DNA from: Marivita cryptomonadis
Lineage (GTDB): Bacteria; Pseudomonadota; Alphaproteobacteria; Rhodobacterales; Rhodobacteraceae
DNA length: 64,000 nt
Assembly: GCF_002115725.1 (NCBI RefSeq)
Contig: NZ_JFKD01000001.1
Location: 186,001-250,000, forward strand
Direction: 5' to 3'
Positions 25,863-37,741 of this stretch are shown here, piece after piece (the first letter of the stretch is position 1; the number at the start of each line of letters is the position of its first letter). Position numbers and translations under genes: made by a program. The notes below the pieces were generated by a model. The model saw only the letters and a list, made by a program, of their open reading frames with translations. It did no database searches and was not told the origin of the DNA.

Positions 25863-27149
25863 TTAGTAGTTCGACTTGATCTGCACGCAGGTCGATGTCT
25901 CGGTGTTGTACATACCACAGCCGAGGTCTTTCCAATCCGATGTCAGAACAGCCGATTCCGGCAGGAAGTCGGTCCATGCATCGCCCGGTACCGGATCAGT
26001 TGCGCTGATGATGTCGAACTGGCCATCGTCCTGAATTTCACCGATCAGAACCGGCTTGGACAGGTGGTGGTTCGGCAGCATCACGGCGGTGCCGCCGGTC
26101 AAGTTCGGGAATTCCTGCCCGTACATTGCCGTACGAACCGCATCAACGTCTGTGGTGCCAGCTGCCGTGGCCGCGTTTACCCACATGTTGAAGCCGATGT
26201 AATGCGCTTCCATCGGGTCGTTGGTCACGCGCTCTTCACCCATGCGGGCTTTCCATGCGGCGACCCACTCTTCGTTGGCGGGAGTGTCTGCGGACTGGAA
26301 ATAGTTCCAGGCAGCAAGGTGACCGACAAGGTTGCTTGTGTCGAGACCGGAGAGTTCTTCTTCACCGACCGAGAAGGCCACAACCGGGATATCGTCAGCA
26401 GAGATGCCCGCAGCAGCCAGTTCTTTGTAAAAGCCGATGTTTGCGTCGCCGTTGATCGTCGAGATCACGCCGACTTTCTTGCCGTCTGCGCCAAGCGCCA
26501 CAACGTCAGCGACGATCTTGGACCAGTCAGAGTGACCGAAGGGCGTGTAGTTCACGAAGATGTCTTCTTCCGCGATGCCCTTGTCCTTCAGGTAGGCTTC
26601 GAGAATGTTGTTCGTGGTGCGCGGGTAAACGTAGTCGGTGCCCAAAAGCGCGAATTTCTCGACGCCGAGTTCTTCGAGGAAGTAATCGGTGGCCGGGATC
26701 GCCTGCTGGTTCGGCGCGGCGCCGGTGTAGAATACGTTTTTGGAGCTTTCTTCGCCTTCATATTGAACCGGGTAGAACATCAGGCCGTTGAGTTCTTCCA
26801 GAACCGGCAGGGCAGATTTGCGCGACACCGAAGTCCATGATCCAAAGATCACGTCAACTTCCTGAACAGTCAGAAGCTCGCGCGCCTTTTCAGCGAAAAG
26901 CGGCCAGTCGGACGCGGGGTCCACGACAACCGCTTCAAGCTCACAACCCAGCAGACCACCTTTGTCGTTCTGGATATCGACCAGCATTTCCATCGTGTCT
27001 TTCAACGTGGTCTCGGAAATCGCCATCGTGCCGGAGAGCGAATGCAGAACACCCACTTTGATTGGGCAGCTTACGTCCTGCGCGAGGGCAGGGAGTGTTG
27101 AAACCAGAAGCGCGGCAGCCGCTGTAGTGCTGAGAAATTTCATCGACAT
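25863..27149 (-). CDS. urtA: Urea ABC transporter substrate-binding protein UrtA
   Basis: Periplasmic urea-binding protein of 428 residues. The signal peptide MKFLSTTAAAALLVSTLPALAQ is followed by SCPIKVGVLHSLSGTMAISETTLKD, the standard UrtA/AmiC-like opening. MFYPVQYEGEESSKNVFYTGAAPNQQ and FALLGTDYVYPRTTN are typical UrtA segments. Together with urtBCDE it forms a high-affinity urea importer, usually nitrogen-regulated; I see no clear sigma-54 promoter upstream. No urease genes lie in the window. Confidence 0.95.
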   Translation of the reverse strand: MSMKFLSTTAAAALLVSTLPALAQDVSCPIKVGVLHSLSGTMAISETTLKDTMEMLVDIQNDKGGLLGCELEAVVVDPASDWPLFAEKARELLTVQEVDVIFGSWTSVSRKSALPVLEELNGLMFYPVQYEGEESSKNVFYTGAAPNQQAIPATDYFLEELGVEKFALLGTDYVYPRTTNNILEAYLKDKGIAEEDIFVNYTPFGHSDWSKIVADVVALGADGKKVGVISTINGDANIGFYKELAAAGISADDIPVVAFSVGEEELSGLDTSNLVGHLAAWNYFQSADTPANEEWVAAWKARMGEERVTNDPMEAHYIGFNMWVNAATAAGTTDVDAVRTAMYGQEFPNLTGGTAVMLPNHHLSKPVLIGEIQDDGQFDIISATDPVPGDAWTDFLPESAVLTSDWKDLGCGMYNTETSTCVQIKSNY

Positions 27150-27288
27150 TATGCAAACGTCCTTTGTACGTTTTGCGCCGCGAAGGTTGCCAAGAGCAGA
27201 GCAAGGCCCCAGATATCGCTAACGCAAGTCTATTGCGAAGTGCGGTGGAGCCTGGAGTTGAACGGCCGGCTTCATCGCACGTGATCAA

Positions 27289-27305
27289 CTGATGACGCGC
27301 ATCAG
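27289..27305. promoter_or_regulatory. Inverted repeat upstream of urtA
   Basis: CTGATG-N5-CATCAG, 140 bp upstream of urtA, in the 298-bp stretch (27150-27447) between urtA and the small secreted-protein gene. It may be an operator. Nothing else recognisable lies in this gap. Confidence 0.3.
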
Positions 27306-27447
27306 CCGCCGGTATCTAGGCCGCAGATTTTCACGGCAGGAAATGTGTCGTTCATCGGGATAGCGATCCACGGCCTAAACGCACAAGTTTTACGCTGTAT
27401 TTACAAATTCGTCTGATTTTTGGGCAAAAAGGCGGGGTGTGAAAGCG

Positions 27448-27915
27448 CTATTGCGACGCCTGCCATGCCCCCTGATTCACGGATTCGATCTTGGAAACAT
27501 GGGTACTGCCCGCAATAGCAACGCTTTCGCGGCTCGGCTGCAACAGGATCGTGCCGCACTGGAGCAATTCCTGTTTCGCCCGTTTTTCAGCCCATGCCGC
27601 CCGCCGTTCATCCTCCGAGAACGCTGCTTGGGTCAAAAGAGTGGCGTGTGCCATCTTGGCGTCGATCCGTTTAGACAGGATCTGTGTCGCGCTATTCGGC
27701 GTGACCAACGCATCAAGAATATCGACGAGATGCGCCCGCTGGATTTCGATCTCTTCGGTCGGTTTGTCGGACAGCAACCAGTGGTGTTCGATCTGCGCGG
27801 ACAATCGGCCAACACAGTCTGTCACGCGGCGCAAAAGGTCTTCGTCAGGCTTCGCCGCCGTGGTGGCGAGGCAGGTGAAACTGGCTGCATATGCGAGAGT
27901 TTTCAAAACGCCCAT
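27448..27915 (-). CDS. Small secreted hypothetical protein
   Basis: Protein of 155 residues with a probable signal peptide (MGVLKTLAYAASFTCLATTAA) and a charged, mostly helical mature part. Two cysteines, in RVTDCVGRL and LLQCGTILL, could form a disulphide in the periplasm. No family motif is recognised. It lies between oxyR and urtA on the same strand as both. The ATG at 27915 fits the signal best; a start six codons earlier exists. Frame use and G+C look genuine. Function unknown. Confidence 0.6.
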   Translation of the reverse strand: MGVLKTLAYAASFTCLATTAAKPDEDLLRRVTDCVGRLSAQIEHHWLLSDKPTEEIEIQRAHLVDILDALVTPNSATQILSKRIDAKMAHATLLTQAAFSEDERRAAWAEKRAKQELLQCGTILLQPSRESVAIAGSTHVSKIESVNQGAWQASQ

Positions 27916-28010
27916 ATTTTGAGCGTGTAGCACGATTTATCATCTCGCAAGTTAACCTAAGCGAAGAATGAGCTTTTTTGGTGAGTGAGTCATTAATGCA
28001 GCAGGGCTAT

Positions 28011-28910
28011 CTATTGCCTGATCCGCTGCCCCACTCCACGCACAATCGCGCCTACTTCCATGAGTTGATCAGCAAGCGGATTGGATTTCCGCCACACCAT
28101 GCCGATCGTTCGGCTGGGTTTGGGGGCGTCAAACGTCACAACCGAAACTTTTGCGTTCCGCGTTTCCAGCGCGACCGCCATTTCGGGGATCAGGGTCACA
28201 CCCATGCCCGCTCCAACCATCTGCACCAAGGTCGAAAGTGAACTGCCCTCCATGAGTTGTCTGGGTTGTGTCTTGGTGATCTCGCAGAACGACAGGGCTT
28301 GATCACGAAAACAATGCCCCTCCTCAAGCAGCAAAAGGCGCATCGTCTTAAGCATGTCTGCGCTTGGCACAGGTTTGTCCTCGTCTTTGCTGGGCCGAAC
28401 CAGAACGAAGTCCTCTTGGAACAGCGCAAACTCCCGTAACGCGGGTTCCGAAATCGGCAGCGCGACAATAGCCGCATCCAGCCGCGACTCGAGCAAGTCC
28501 GCGACAAGGGACTTTGTCACCGATTCCCGCAGTTCGAGGTCGATATCAGGAAACCGTCCAGTCAATGCCGTGATCGTGTCGGGCAAGAGGTACGGCGCAA
28601 CCGTCGGAATAACACCAAGCCGGAACCGCCCGGCAAACGGCCCCTGAGAGGCGCGCATCAGGTCTTCCAGTTCATCAATGCCCAACAAGACTTGCCGCGC
28701 CTTGGCGACAAAATCTTCTCCAATGGCGGTCAGGCGTATCGTGCGCGAACCGCGCTCCACCAAAGTGGCCCCGGCCATGTTTTCCAATTCCTTGATCTGC
28801 AAAGACAATGCGGGTTGCGAAATTGCGCAAGCCTCGGCGGCGCGACCAAAGTGCTGATGCCGGGCTAAAGCATCAAAATATCTGAGTTGCTTGATGGTCA
28901 ATCCTATCAT
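28011..28910 (-). CDS. oxyR: Hydrogen-peroxide-responsive LysR regulator OxyR
   Basis: LysR-type regulator of 299 residues. The DNA-binding part is KQLRYFDALARHQHFGRAAEACAISQPALS. The peroxide-sensing pair of cysteines is present with the right spacing in LLEEGHCFRDQALSFCE (near residues 197-206), matching the C199/C208 switch of E. coli OxyR. It is divergent from katG with a 117-bp gap, the classic arrangement, so it most likely activates katG under peroxide stress. Confidence 0.92.
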   Translation of the reverse strand: MIGLTIKQLRYFDALARHQHFGRAAEACAISQPALSLQIKELENMAGATLVERGSRTIRLTAIGEDFVAKARQVLLGIDELEDLMRASQGPFAGRFRLGVIPTVAPYLLPDTITALTGRFPDIDLELRESVTKSLVADLLESRLDAAIVALPISEPALREFALFQEDFVLVRPSKDEDKPVPSADMLKTMRLLLLEEGHCFRDQALSFCEITKTQPRQLMEGSSLSTLVQMVGAGMGVTLIPEMAVALETRNAKVSVVTFDAPKPSRTIGMVWRKSNPLADQLMEVGAIVRGVGQRIRQ

Positions 28911-28982
28911 TTGGAAAACTTATCATTTCTTTTTGAATATCCAATTGGAAATTATTGATCCCCATGGTTAGAACCATTCTAG

Positions 28983-31208
<2,226 letters not shown>

Positions 31209-31223
31209 TTAACCGTTTAAACC

Positions 31224-31252
31224 GCTCCCGGGCATCCATGATGCCCGGGAGC
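31224..31252. terminator. Rho-independent terminator after katG
   Basis: Perfect 13-bp stem GCTCCCGGGCATC/GATGCCCGGGAGC with a CAT loop, followed on the plus strand by TTTCATAT. It also separates the convergent histidine-kinase gene. Confidence 0.85.
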
Positions 31253-31295
31253 TTTCATATCTACCCGTCGTCAGTTGTGGTGTGCCAAGCCCGGA

Positions 31296-32591
31296 TCACT
31301 GACCTTGTGCCAAAGGCAGGATGACATGCACGCGTGCGCCGACGGATGTGTCGTCGTCGATCACGATCTTTCCTCCCATCGCCTCGGCAAAGGTGCGGGC
31401 CAGTGGCAAACCGATACCGACGCCGGATGTCGTGCCGTTTTCCTGCCCCAAGCGCTCGAAAGCTTCAAACGCGATTGTTGCGGTATCCTTGGGGAAGCCG
31501 GGACCGGAATCCTTGAACAAGATATCGACCATCTTGCCCTCTATCACAGACGCGTCGATTGAAATCGTGCCGCCTGGCCCCGAGAATTTAATCGCATTGT
31601 CCAGAATTTGTTTGAAAATCGAGCCAAGCCAAACGGGGTTCGCCACGACCAACAGCTCTGCATCCACATTTTGGTCAAGGTGCAATTGCTTGTCCAACAA
31701 TGCGCTCGCGAACCGTCCGGTCACGGGGTGCAGGCACGATTGCACGGAAACCTGCATCTTTTCGGGCGAGGCGTCTTCGCTACTCCAATTTGCGAAATCA
31801 AAGATGTTTTCGACGATCCGCCGAAGCGCTGTAGATGATTGGACGATCTGCCGAGAGTAGGATTCGATCTGATCGGCACTGATTTCCCGCCCGGCTTTTG
31901 CATCGGCATGCAAAAATTCGGCAAAGCCGGATATCGCATGAAGCGGCGTCAGCATCTCGTGGCTGACGCTGCGCATCAATTTGCTCTTGGCTTCGCTTGC
32001 TTGTTCAGACTGTTGCTGCGCCTCGAGCAGCCAAGTTGCGTGCAGACGCGTGGCGCGAACAAAATACGCGATGACAAACAACACTGTTCCAAAAAGGGTG
32101 ACCGCGGTTGCTGGTGCAAGAACCGAATGGGCGATGGACGAGGAAACTTCGAACGTCCCAAACAGCGCATCACCTGTTGCCCAGCTTAGGAACCAAAGAA
32201 AGATCGGCACAATACCAAGCCCGACAAGCCAGACGAATTCTGTTCGTGCCGAAAACATCACAAACGGACCGATCGCGATCGCCACAAGGATGAACGACAT
32301 GTGACCTTCAGGCGGTGTTACGAACGCAGCCAAACCAACTGCGATATTTGCCGCCCCCAACCAGACCACACGTGCAGCCAGGTGCTTGTCGTATGCGTGT
32401 AACGCGATTCCCGACAGAAATCCCAACGTTGCTATGGCGGCGGCAAGCGACAAGAGTTTTGCGTCCAGAAAGATCGCGCCGACCAGCCACCCAAATGCAA
32501 AGGGTGTGACGAATTTGACGAAGACCTTTGAATACTGAACCCGCTGGTCCAGGGTGGCTCGTGCAGCAGGGGAGGCGTTTTTCATCAGCAT
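31296..32591 (-). CDS. Membrane-bound sensor histidine kinase
   Basis: Kinase of 431 residues. The N-terminal 180 residues hold about six hydrophobic segments (for example FAFGWLVGAIFLDAKLLSLAA and ATAVTLFGTVLFVIAYFVRA). The HisKA box is SVSHEMLTPLHAISGFAEF (His near residue 218). The HATPase part has an N-box in LDNAIKFSGPGG, a DSGPGFP and GVGIGLPLARTFAEAMGG. No response regulator gene is adjacent, so it is an orphan kinase here. It converges on katG. The signal is unknown. Confidence 0.9.
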   Translation of the reverse strand: MLMKNASPAARATLDQRVQYSKVFVKFVTPFAFGWLVGAIFLDAKLLSLAAAIATLGFLSGIALHAYDKHLAARVVWLGAANIAVGLAAFVTPPEGHMSFILVAIAIGPFVMFSARTEFVWLVGLGIVPIFLWFLSWATGDALFGTFEVSSSIAHSVLAPATAVTLFGTVLFVIAYFVRATRLHATWLLEAQQQSEQASEAKSKLMRSVSHEMLTPLHAISGFAEFLHADAKAGREISADQIESYSRQIVQSSTALRRIVENIFDFANWSSEDASPEKMQVSVQSCLHPVTGRFASALLDKQLHLDQNVDAELLVVANPVWLGSIFKQILDNAIKFSGPGGTISIDASVIEGKMVDILFKDSGPGFPKDTATIAFEAFERLGQENGTTSGVGIGLPLARTFAEAMGGKIVIDDDTSVGARVHVILPLAQGQ

Positions 32592-32726
32592 GGGCGTTTG
32601 ATTTCCGTCCCCTCAATCATCTTTCTGTCGTCATCTATGCGCGCGAAATCTCGTCGAGATATCCCACGTTTCTTATTCTATTTTCAAATGCACGCCGCAG
32701 ATCGCGCCTGTAGCAGCGTGTCTTAC

Positions 32727-32782
32727 CCTATCTTTGGATCAGCTGTCGCCCGGATTGACAGCGCGCCTTATCCAAAGACAGG
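32727..32782. other. Long nested hairpin in the region upstream of the mrp operon
   Basis: The 401-bp stretch 32592-32992 holds no gene. Within it lies an outer stem TCTTTGGAT/ATCCAAAGA (9 bp, extended by CCT/AGG after one mismatch) enclosing an inner stem GCTGTC/GACAGC with a 9-nt loop. It could be part of a 5' leader, a small RNA or a palindromic repeat unit. Nothing else recognisable is in the gap. Confidence 0.5.
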
Positions 32783-32992
32783 TTTCGTGTAACGCCCTCT
32801 GTGGTAAAGGGGTATCGCGACCGCATTTGACCCGCGAAAACCAACAGATAAACTCTAAATTCTCACCATCAACAGATTACCCGGTCACGACCCTGATCCG
32901 CAAAGCGCCTGACTTCAGCACCGAGGCTTTTACATCGCCTGCGTTTAACGATATTGCGCTTCGAGGCAAATCGGGTTGGACTAACAGCTGAT

Positions 32993-35854
32993 ATGAACAC
33001 CACGGGCAACGTTCTCATTCTCATCGCTTTGCTGCCGTTCATCGGAGCACTTGTTCCCGGCCTGATGATTCGAGCTGGGCGCAACGCCTGTGCAAGCTTC
33101 ACTGCCGTTCCAACTGCGATTGCACTGATCCTGCTGCTGACTTTTGCGCCCGCCGTGATGGATGGCGAGGTTATTCAAGCCGAGGTGGAGTGGCTGCCGC
33201 AATTGGGGCTGTCCGCGTCCTTCTTCCTGGATGGTCTGGGGTTACTCTTTGCCTGTATGATCCTTGGCGTCGGCCTGCTTATCACGCTCTACGCTCGGTT
33301 CTACCTGTCTGGCGAAGATCCTGTTGGGCAATTCTATACCTATCTCCTGCTGTTTCAGGGTGCGATGCTGGGTGTTGTTCTGTCCGACAACATCCTGCTG
33401 CTTCTTGTCTTCTGGGAACTGACGTCGCTCTCGTCCTTCCTGTTGATCGGATACTGGAAACACTTGCCCGAAGGTCGGCAAGGCGCGCGCATGGCATTGA
33501 CAGTCACTGGTGCCGGCGGACTGGCGATGATTGGCGGTATGCTTATCCTTGGCAATATCGCGGGCAGCTACAATCTGACCGACATCCTGCAAGCCGGCGA
33601 CGCGATCCGCGCGTCTGAATGGTATCTGCCTGCGCTGATCCTGATCTTGCTGGGCGCTTTCACCAAGTCTGCCCAATTCCCGTTCCACTTCTGGCTGCCA
33701 CACGCGATGGCCGCTCCGACGCCTGTGTCAGCCTATCTGCACTCTGCGACGATGGTGAAAGCCGGTGTCTTCTTGATGGCCCGCATGTGGCCGGTGCTTT
33801 CGGGCACCGATGCTTGGTTCTATATTGTCGCAACCACCGGGTTGGTCACGATGGTGCTCGGCGCGCTGATCGCGCTGTTCAAAGACGACCTCAAGGCGCT
33901 TCTGGCGTTTTCGACGGTCAGCCATCTTGGCCTGCTGACCATGCTTCTTGGCTTCGGCACCGAGGCTGCGGCGGTGGCGGCTGTGTTCCACATCATCAAC
34001 CACCTGACGTTCAAGGCGGCACTCTTTATGACCGCCGGGATCATCGACCACGAAACCCACACTCGCGACATCAAACGCTTGGGCGGACTAAGGCACCTGA
34101 TGCCGATCACTTTCTTCATCGGCACGGTGGCGGCGCTGTCGATGGCGGGAATTCCGCTTTTCAACGGGTTCCTCTCCAAGGAAATGATGCTGGAAGAGGC
34201 GTCGCATACTTATTGGGCCGGAAGCGCCTATGCCGTGCCGGTGCTGGCCACCATTGGCGCGCTCTTGTCCGTTGCCTACTCTTTCCGGTTCATCAGCCAT
34301 GTGTTCTTCGGTCCGGTGCGCGACGATTACCCGGCCAAGCCGCATGATCCTCCCTTTGGCCTGTGGGCCGCTCCGGCTTTGCTGGTCGTTCTGGTTGTCC
34401 TGATCGGCGTGATGCCTTTCCTTGCCGACGGCATTGTCGCAGCAGCGGCCAGTGCTGTCACGGGGGCCGAACTCGATCCACATCTCAAGATCTGGCACGG
34501 CGTCACACCAGCGCTGTTCATGTCGATCATCGCTGTTGTCGGCGGTGCGGTTTTGCTTGCCATGCACACGCCTTTGGATCGTGCGTGGATCAAAGCCCCC
34601 CGTCCCGAGGCGAAAGCCATTTTCGATCAGCTGATCGCCGCGATCGTTGCCCTGACACAGCGTATTACCGCAACCACCCACAACGGCTCGATCAGCCGCT
34701 ATCTCGCAATATTCACAGTAAGCTCGGTTGTTCTGGGGGCTATCGCCTTCATGGGCGGTGGTCTGTCCGCACCAACCCGCGAAATGTTGCCCGTCCCAGC
34801 GGTTATCGCAGTCGGTTGGGTGATGTTGGTCGTTGCCACGATTTCGGTTGTGACAATGCACCATCACCGGTTCCGGGCGTTGGTGCTGATCGGGATCATT
34901 GGCCTCACGATCTCGGCGGGCTTTGTTTACATGTCAGCCCCCGACCTTGCGCTGACACAGATCTCGGTCGAAACCGTCACGATTATGCTGCTTCTTCTGG
35001 CACTGCACTTCCTGCCCAAGGAAACCCCAAAGGAAAGCCCGTTCGGGCTCAAGGTCCGTGACGGGATCATTGCTGTTGCCGCGGGGGCCGGTGTTGGTGG
35101 CCTGTCCTATGCCTTCATGCAACGGGACATCTCGACGATTTCGTCCTTCCATGTCGAAAACAGTTACGAAGGCGGTGGCGGCACCAACGTCGTCAACGTG
35201 ATCCTTGTCGACTTCCGTGGGTATGACACCTATGGCGAAATCATTGTTCTCGGCATCGCTGGTCTGCTGATCTACGCGCTCATGCACGCCCTCCTCGAAG
35301 GCCCCGCCGCGCGTCGTCTGCGCAATGCCGACTATGCACAGGACCGTTCCAAGGACCGTCACCCGCTGATGATGGTGGTCGTCACACGGGTTCTTATGCC
35401 AATTGCGCTGATGGTCGGCATTTACATCTTCCTGCGTGGGCACAACCAGCCGGGCGGTGGCTTCGTGGCGGGCCTCGTGGTCGCGATTGCCCTTCTGATG
35501 CAATACATGGCGTCGGGTTTCGCTTGGACTCAGGACCGTCAGCGCATCGAATACCACACACTTATCGGGTTCGGCGTTATCATCGCCGGTGTGACCGGGG
35601 CAGGCGCGTGGGTGTTTGGCGTGCCGTTCCTGACCAGTTCCTACACCTATGTGCACCTACCCCCGATCGAGGAGTTCGAACTGGCGACAGCCATGCTCTT
35701 TGACCTTGGCGTGTTCCTGACGGTTCTCGGTGCCGTGATGCTCATGCTCTACAGCCTGTCGCGCATTGCGCGCTATGCTGGGACCACGGTCAACGTGGAC
35801 CCAATGGATTATGACCCAAGCAGTCGGGTCGAAGACACACCGGAGGCACGCTGA
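32993..35854 (+). CDS. mrpA: Monovalent cation/H+ antiporter subunit A, with fused subunit B domain
   Basis: Membrane protein of 953 residues. The first part is the NuoL/ND5-like proton-translocating domain, with conserved glutamate and lysine sites in VFWELTSLSSFLLIGYW and FPFHFWLPHAMAAPTPVSAY then HSATMVKAG. The middle is the MrpA C-terminal region. The last part, with LRGHNQPGGGFVAGLVVAIALLM, is the MrpB domain, so A and B are fused as in PhaAB of alphaproteobacteria. The ATG at 32993 is preferred to a TTG 13 codons earlier. It opens a complete operon A(B)-C-D-E-F-G that exports Na+ or K+ in exchange for protons. Confidence 0.94.
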   Translation: MNTTGNVLILIALLPFIGALVPGLMIRAGRNACASFTAVPTAIALILLLTFAPAVMDGEVIQAEVEWLPQLGLSASFFLDGLGLLFACMILGVGLLITLYARFYLSGEDPVGQFYTYLLLFQGAMLGVVLSDNILLLLVFWELTSLSSFLLIGYWKHLPEGRQGARMALTVTGAGGLAMIGGMLILGNIAGSYNLTDILQAGDAIRASEWYLPALILILLGAFTKSAQFPFHFWLPHAMAAPTPVSAYLHSATMVKAGVFLMARMWPVLSGTDAWFYIVATTGLVTMVLGALIALFKDDLKALLAFSTVSHLGLLTMLLGFGTEAAAVAAVFHIINHLTFKAALFMTAGIIDHETHTRDIKRLGGLRHLMPITFFIGTVAALSMAGIPLFNGFLSKEMMLEEASHTYWAGSAYAVPVLATIGALLSVAYSFRFISHVFFGPVRDDYPAKPHDPPFGLWAAPALLVVLVVLIGVMPFLADGIVAAAASAVTGAELDPHLKIWHGVTPALFMSIIAVVGGAVLLAMHTPLDRAWIKAPRPEAKAIFDQLIAAIVALTQRITATTHNGSISRYLAIFTVSSVVLGAIAFMGGGLSAPTREMLPVPAVIAVGWVMLVVATISVVTMHHHRFRALVLIGIIGLTISAGFVYMSAPDLALTQISVETVTIMLLLLALHFLPKETPKESPFGLKVRDGIIAVAAGAGVGGLSYAFMQRDISTISSFHVENSYEGGGGTNVVNVILVDFRGYDTYGEIIVLGIAGLLIYALMHALLEGPAARRLRNADYAQDRSKDRHPLMMVVVTRVLMPIALMVGIYIFLRGHNQPGGGFVAGLVVAIALLMQYMASGFAWTQDRQRIEYHTLIGFGVIIAGVTGAGAWVFGVPFLTSSYTYVHLPPIEEFELATAMLFDLGVFLTVLGAVMLMLYSLSRIARYAGTTVNVDPMDYDPSSRVEDTPEAR

Positions 35855-35855
35855 C

Positions 35856-36209
35856 ATGGAACTTCTTGTTGCAAGCGCCATCGGCACAATGACCGCAGGC
35901 GGCGTCTACCTGCTGCTTCGGTTGCGCACCTTTCCGGTGATCCTGGGCTTGGCGCTCCTGTCCTACGCGGTCAACGTGTTCCTGTTTTCCAGCGGGCGTC
36001 TGGCCATCGACATGTCGCCAATCCTGTCGAAATACGGCGAGGCAAGCTATACCGACCCGCTGCCGCAGGCGCTGGTCCTGACCGCGATTGTGATCTCCTT
36101 CGGGATGACGGCGGTTCTGGTGATGATCTCTCTAGGTGCGTTTTTGGAATCCGACACTGACAGCATCGATATAGATCAGGCCGACACCGACGAGGATGCT
36201 GCGAAATGA
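35856..36209 (+). CDS. mrpC: Mrp antiporter subunit C
   Basis: NuoK-like subunit of 117 residues with three membrane segments. TAGGVYLLLRLRTFPVILGLALLSYAVN and the later DPLPQALVLTAIVISFGMTAVLV are typical of MrpC/PhaC. The ATG at 35856 starts two bases after the mrpA stop and follows CGGAGG. Its TGA overlaps the mrpD start. The C-terminal tail is acidic (DSIDIDQADTDEDAAK). Confidence 0.93.
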   Translation: MELLVASAIGTMTAGGVYLLLRLRTFPVILGLALLSYAVNVFLFSSGRLAIDMSPILSKYGEASYTDPLPQALVLTAIVISFGMTAVLVMISLGAFLESDTDSIDIDQADTDEDAAK

Positions 36210-37738
36210 GCCACTGGATCATCCTTCCCGTCGTCCTGCCCGCCATGCTTGCGCCGATCATCGGCTTCATGATGCGGCACGACATCGTACTGGCCCGCGT
36301 CACATCAACAGTGGGTGCGGTGCTTTTGCTGGCCATTTCCTTTGTGCTGGTCAGCATGGCGATGGACGGCACGACCCATATCTACCGATTGGGAGACTGG
36401 CCAGCTCCCTTCGGCATTGTTCTGGTCCTCGACCGGTTGTCGGCGCTGATGGTGCTTCTGACGTCTGTGCTGGCGCTGATGGTGCTGTTACATGCCATGG
36501 CCACAGGCTGGGATGATCGCGGAAAACACTTCCACGCGCTCTTTCAGTTCCAATTGATGGGCATCTGCGGAGCGTTCCTCACAGGCGACATCTTCAACCT
36601 GTTCGTCTTTTTCGAGATCCTGCTGATCGCTTCGTACGGCCTGATGATCCATTCGGGCGGCCGTGAACGGATGCGCGCCGGGCTGCAATACGTGGTGATG
36701 AACCTTGCCGGATCAACACTGTTCCTGTTTGCGCTGGGTACACTTTACGCTAGCACCGGCACACTCAACATCGCTGACCTTGCCGCCAAGATACCGTTGA
36801 TCCCCGCCGATGAGGCTGGGCTGGTCCGTGTCGCGGCAATGCTTCTGATGATTGTCTTCGCGGTCAAAGCGGCCTTGTTCCCGGTTCAATTCTGGCTGCC
36901 CGCCACCTATTCGAACGCACCCGCCCCCGTGGCAGCGCTATTTGCGATCATGACCAAGGTCGGCGCTTACGCCATCTTGCGGGTGCACACCGTGGTCTTT
37001 GGTCCTGGCGTTGCTGGAACTGAAGGCATGATTGACGCCTGGCTCTTCCCGGCTGCGATCGTCACGATCGCCTTGGGTGCATTCGGCGTGCTTGGTGCAA
37101 AGCGCCTTATGCCGCTGATCAGCTTCTCGGTCATCGGCTCAATGGGGACGCTTTTGATTGCTGTCGCCGTGTTCTCGCCGGTCGCGACCACAGCAGCACT
37201 CTATTACATGGTGCATTCGACCTTTGCCGCGGCCTGCCTTTTCCTGATCGCTGATCTGGTGGTCAGCCGTCGTAGTGGCGACTCGCTGACACCCACATTT
37301 GCCACCGTACAGAACGGCCTCTTCGCGGCGATCTTCTTTGCCGCTGCCATCGCTATGGCCGGGATGCCGCCGCTGAGCGGGTTTCTCGGCAAGCTTCTCG
37401 TGCTGGATGCGCTGCGTGGTCCGGATGTTATCGTCTGGGCATGGACGGCAATTCTTGTTGGGTCGTTGCTGACCATTGTCGGCTTTGCCCGAGCGGGCAG
37501 CGCTTTGTTCTGGAAATCCACCGCAATTCCAGCGCCCACATCGGACATGTCAGCAGCCATTCCGAACAACAACGCAACAGTGCTGCAGGTTGCACCTGTC
37601 ATGCTCACCCTTGCTGTCCTTGTCGCGCTGTCGGTGTTCGCTGGCCCTGTGGCGGCCTATCTGGAACAGACGTCGAACCAATTGTTCGATCGGTCGGGAT
37701 ATATCTCGGCCGTGCTCGCGCCGGTTGCGGAGGGCTGA
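36206..37738 (+). CDS. mrpD: Mrp antiporter subunit D
   Basis: NuoM/N-like subunit of 510 residues with about 14 membrane segments. Conserved sites are the glutamate in FVFFEILLIASYGLM and the lysines in AVKAALFPVQFWLPATYSNAP and IMTKVGAYAILR. The start overlaps the mrpC stop by four bases. It is one of the two putative ion-translocating subunits of the complex. Confidence 0.94.
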   Translation: MSHWIILPVVLPAMLAPIIGFMMRHDIVLARVTSTVGAVLLLAISFVLVSMAMDGTTHIYRLGDWPAPFGIVLVLDRLSALMVLLTSVLALMVLLHAMATGWDDRGKHFHALFQFQLMGICGAFLTGDIFNLFVFFEILLIASYGLMIHSGGRERMRAGLQYVVMNLAGSTLFLFALGTLYASTGTLNIADLAAKIPLIPADEAGLVRVAAMLLMIVFAVKAALFPVQFWLPATYSNAPAPVAALFAIMTKVGAYAILRVHTVVFGPGVAGTEGMIDAWLFPAAIVTIALGAFGVLGAKRLMPLISFSVIGSMGTLLIAVAVFSPVATTAALYYMVHSTFAAACLFLIADLVVSRRSGDSLTPTFATVQNGLFAAIFFAAAIAMAGMPPLSGFLGKLLVLDALRGPDVIVWAWTAILVGSLLTIVGFARAGSALFWKSTAIPAPTSDMSAAIPNNNATVLQVAPVMLTLAVLVALSVFAGPVAAYLEQTSNQLFDRSGYISAVLAPVAEG

Positions 37739-37741
37739 GTG

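Noticed and set aside
27150..27447. Sigma-54 promoter for urtA
   Set aside because: Urea importers are often NtrC-controlled, but I found no GG-N10-GC element in a convincing TGGCAC-N5-TTGC context.
34088..34867. 259-codon frame antisense to mrpA
   Set aside because: It lies wholly inside the fused MrpA/B gene and is a shadow.
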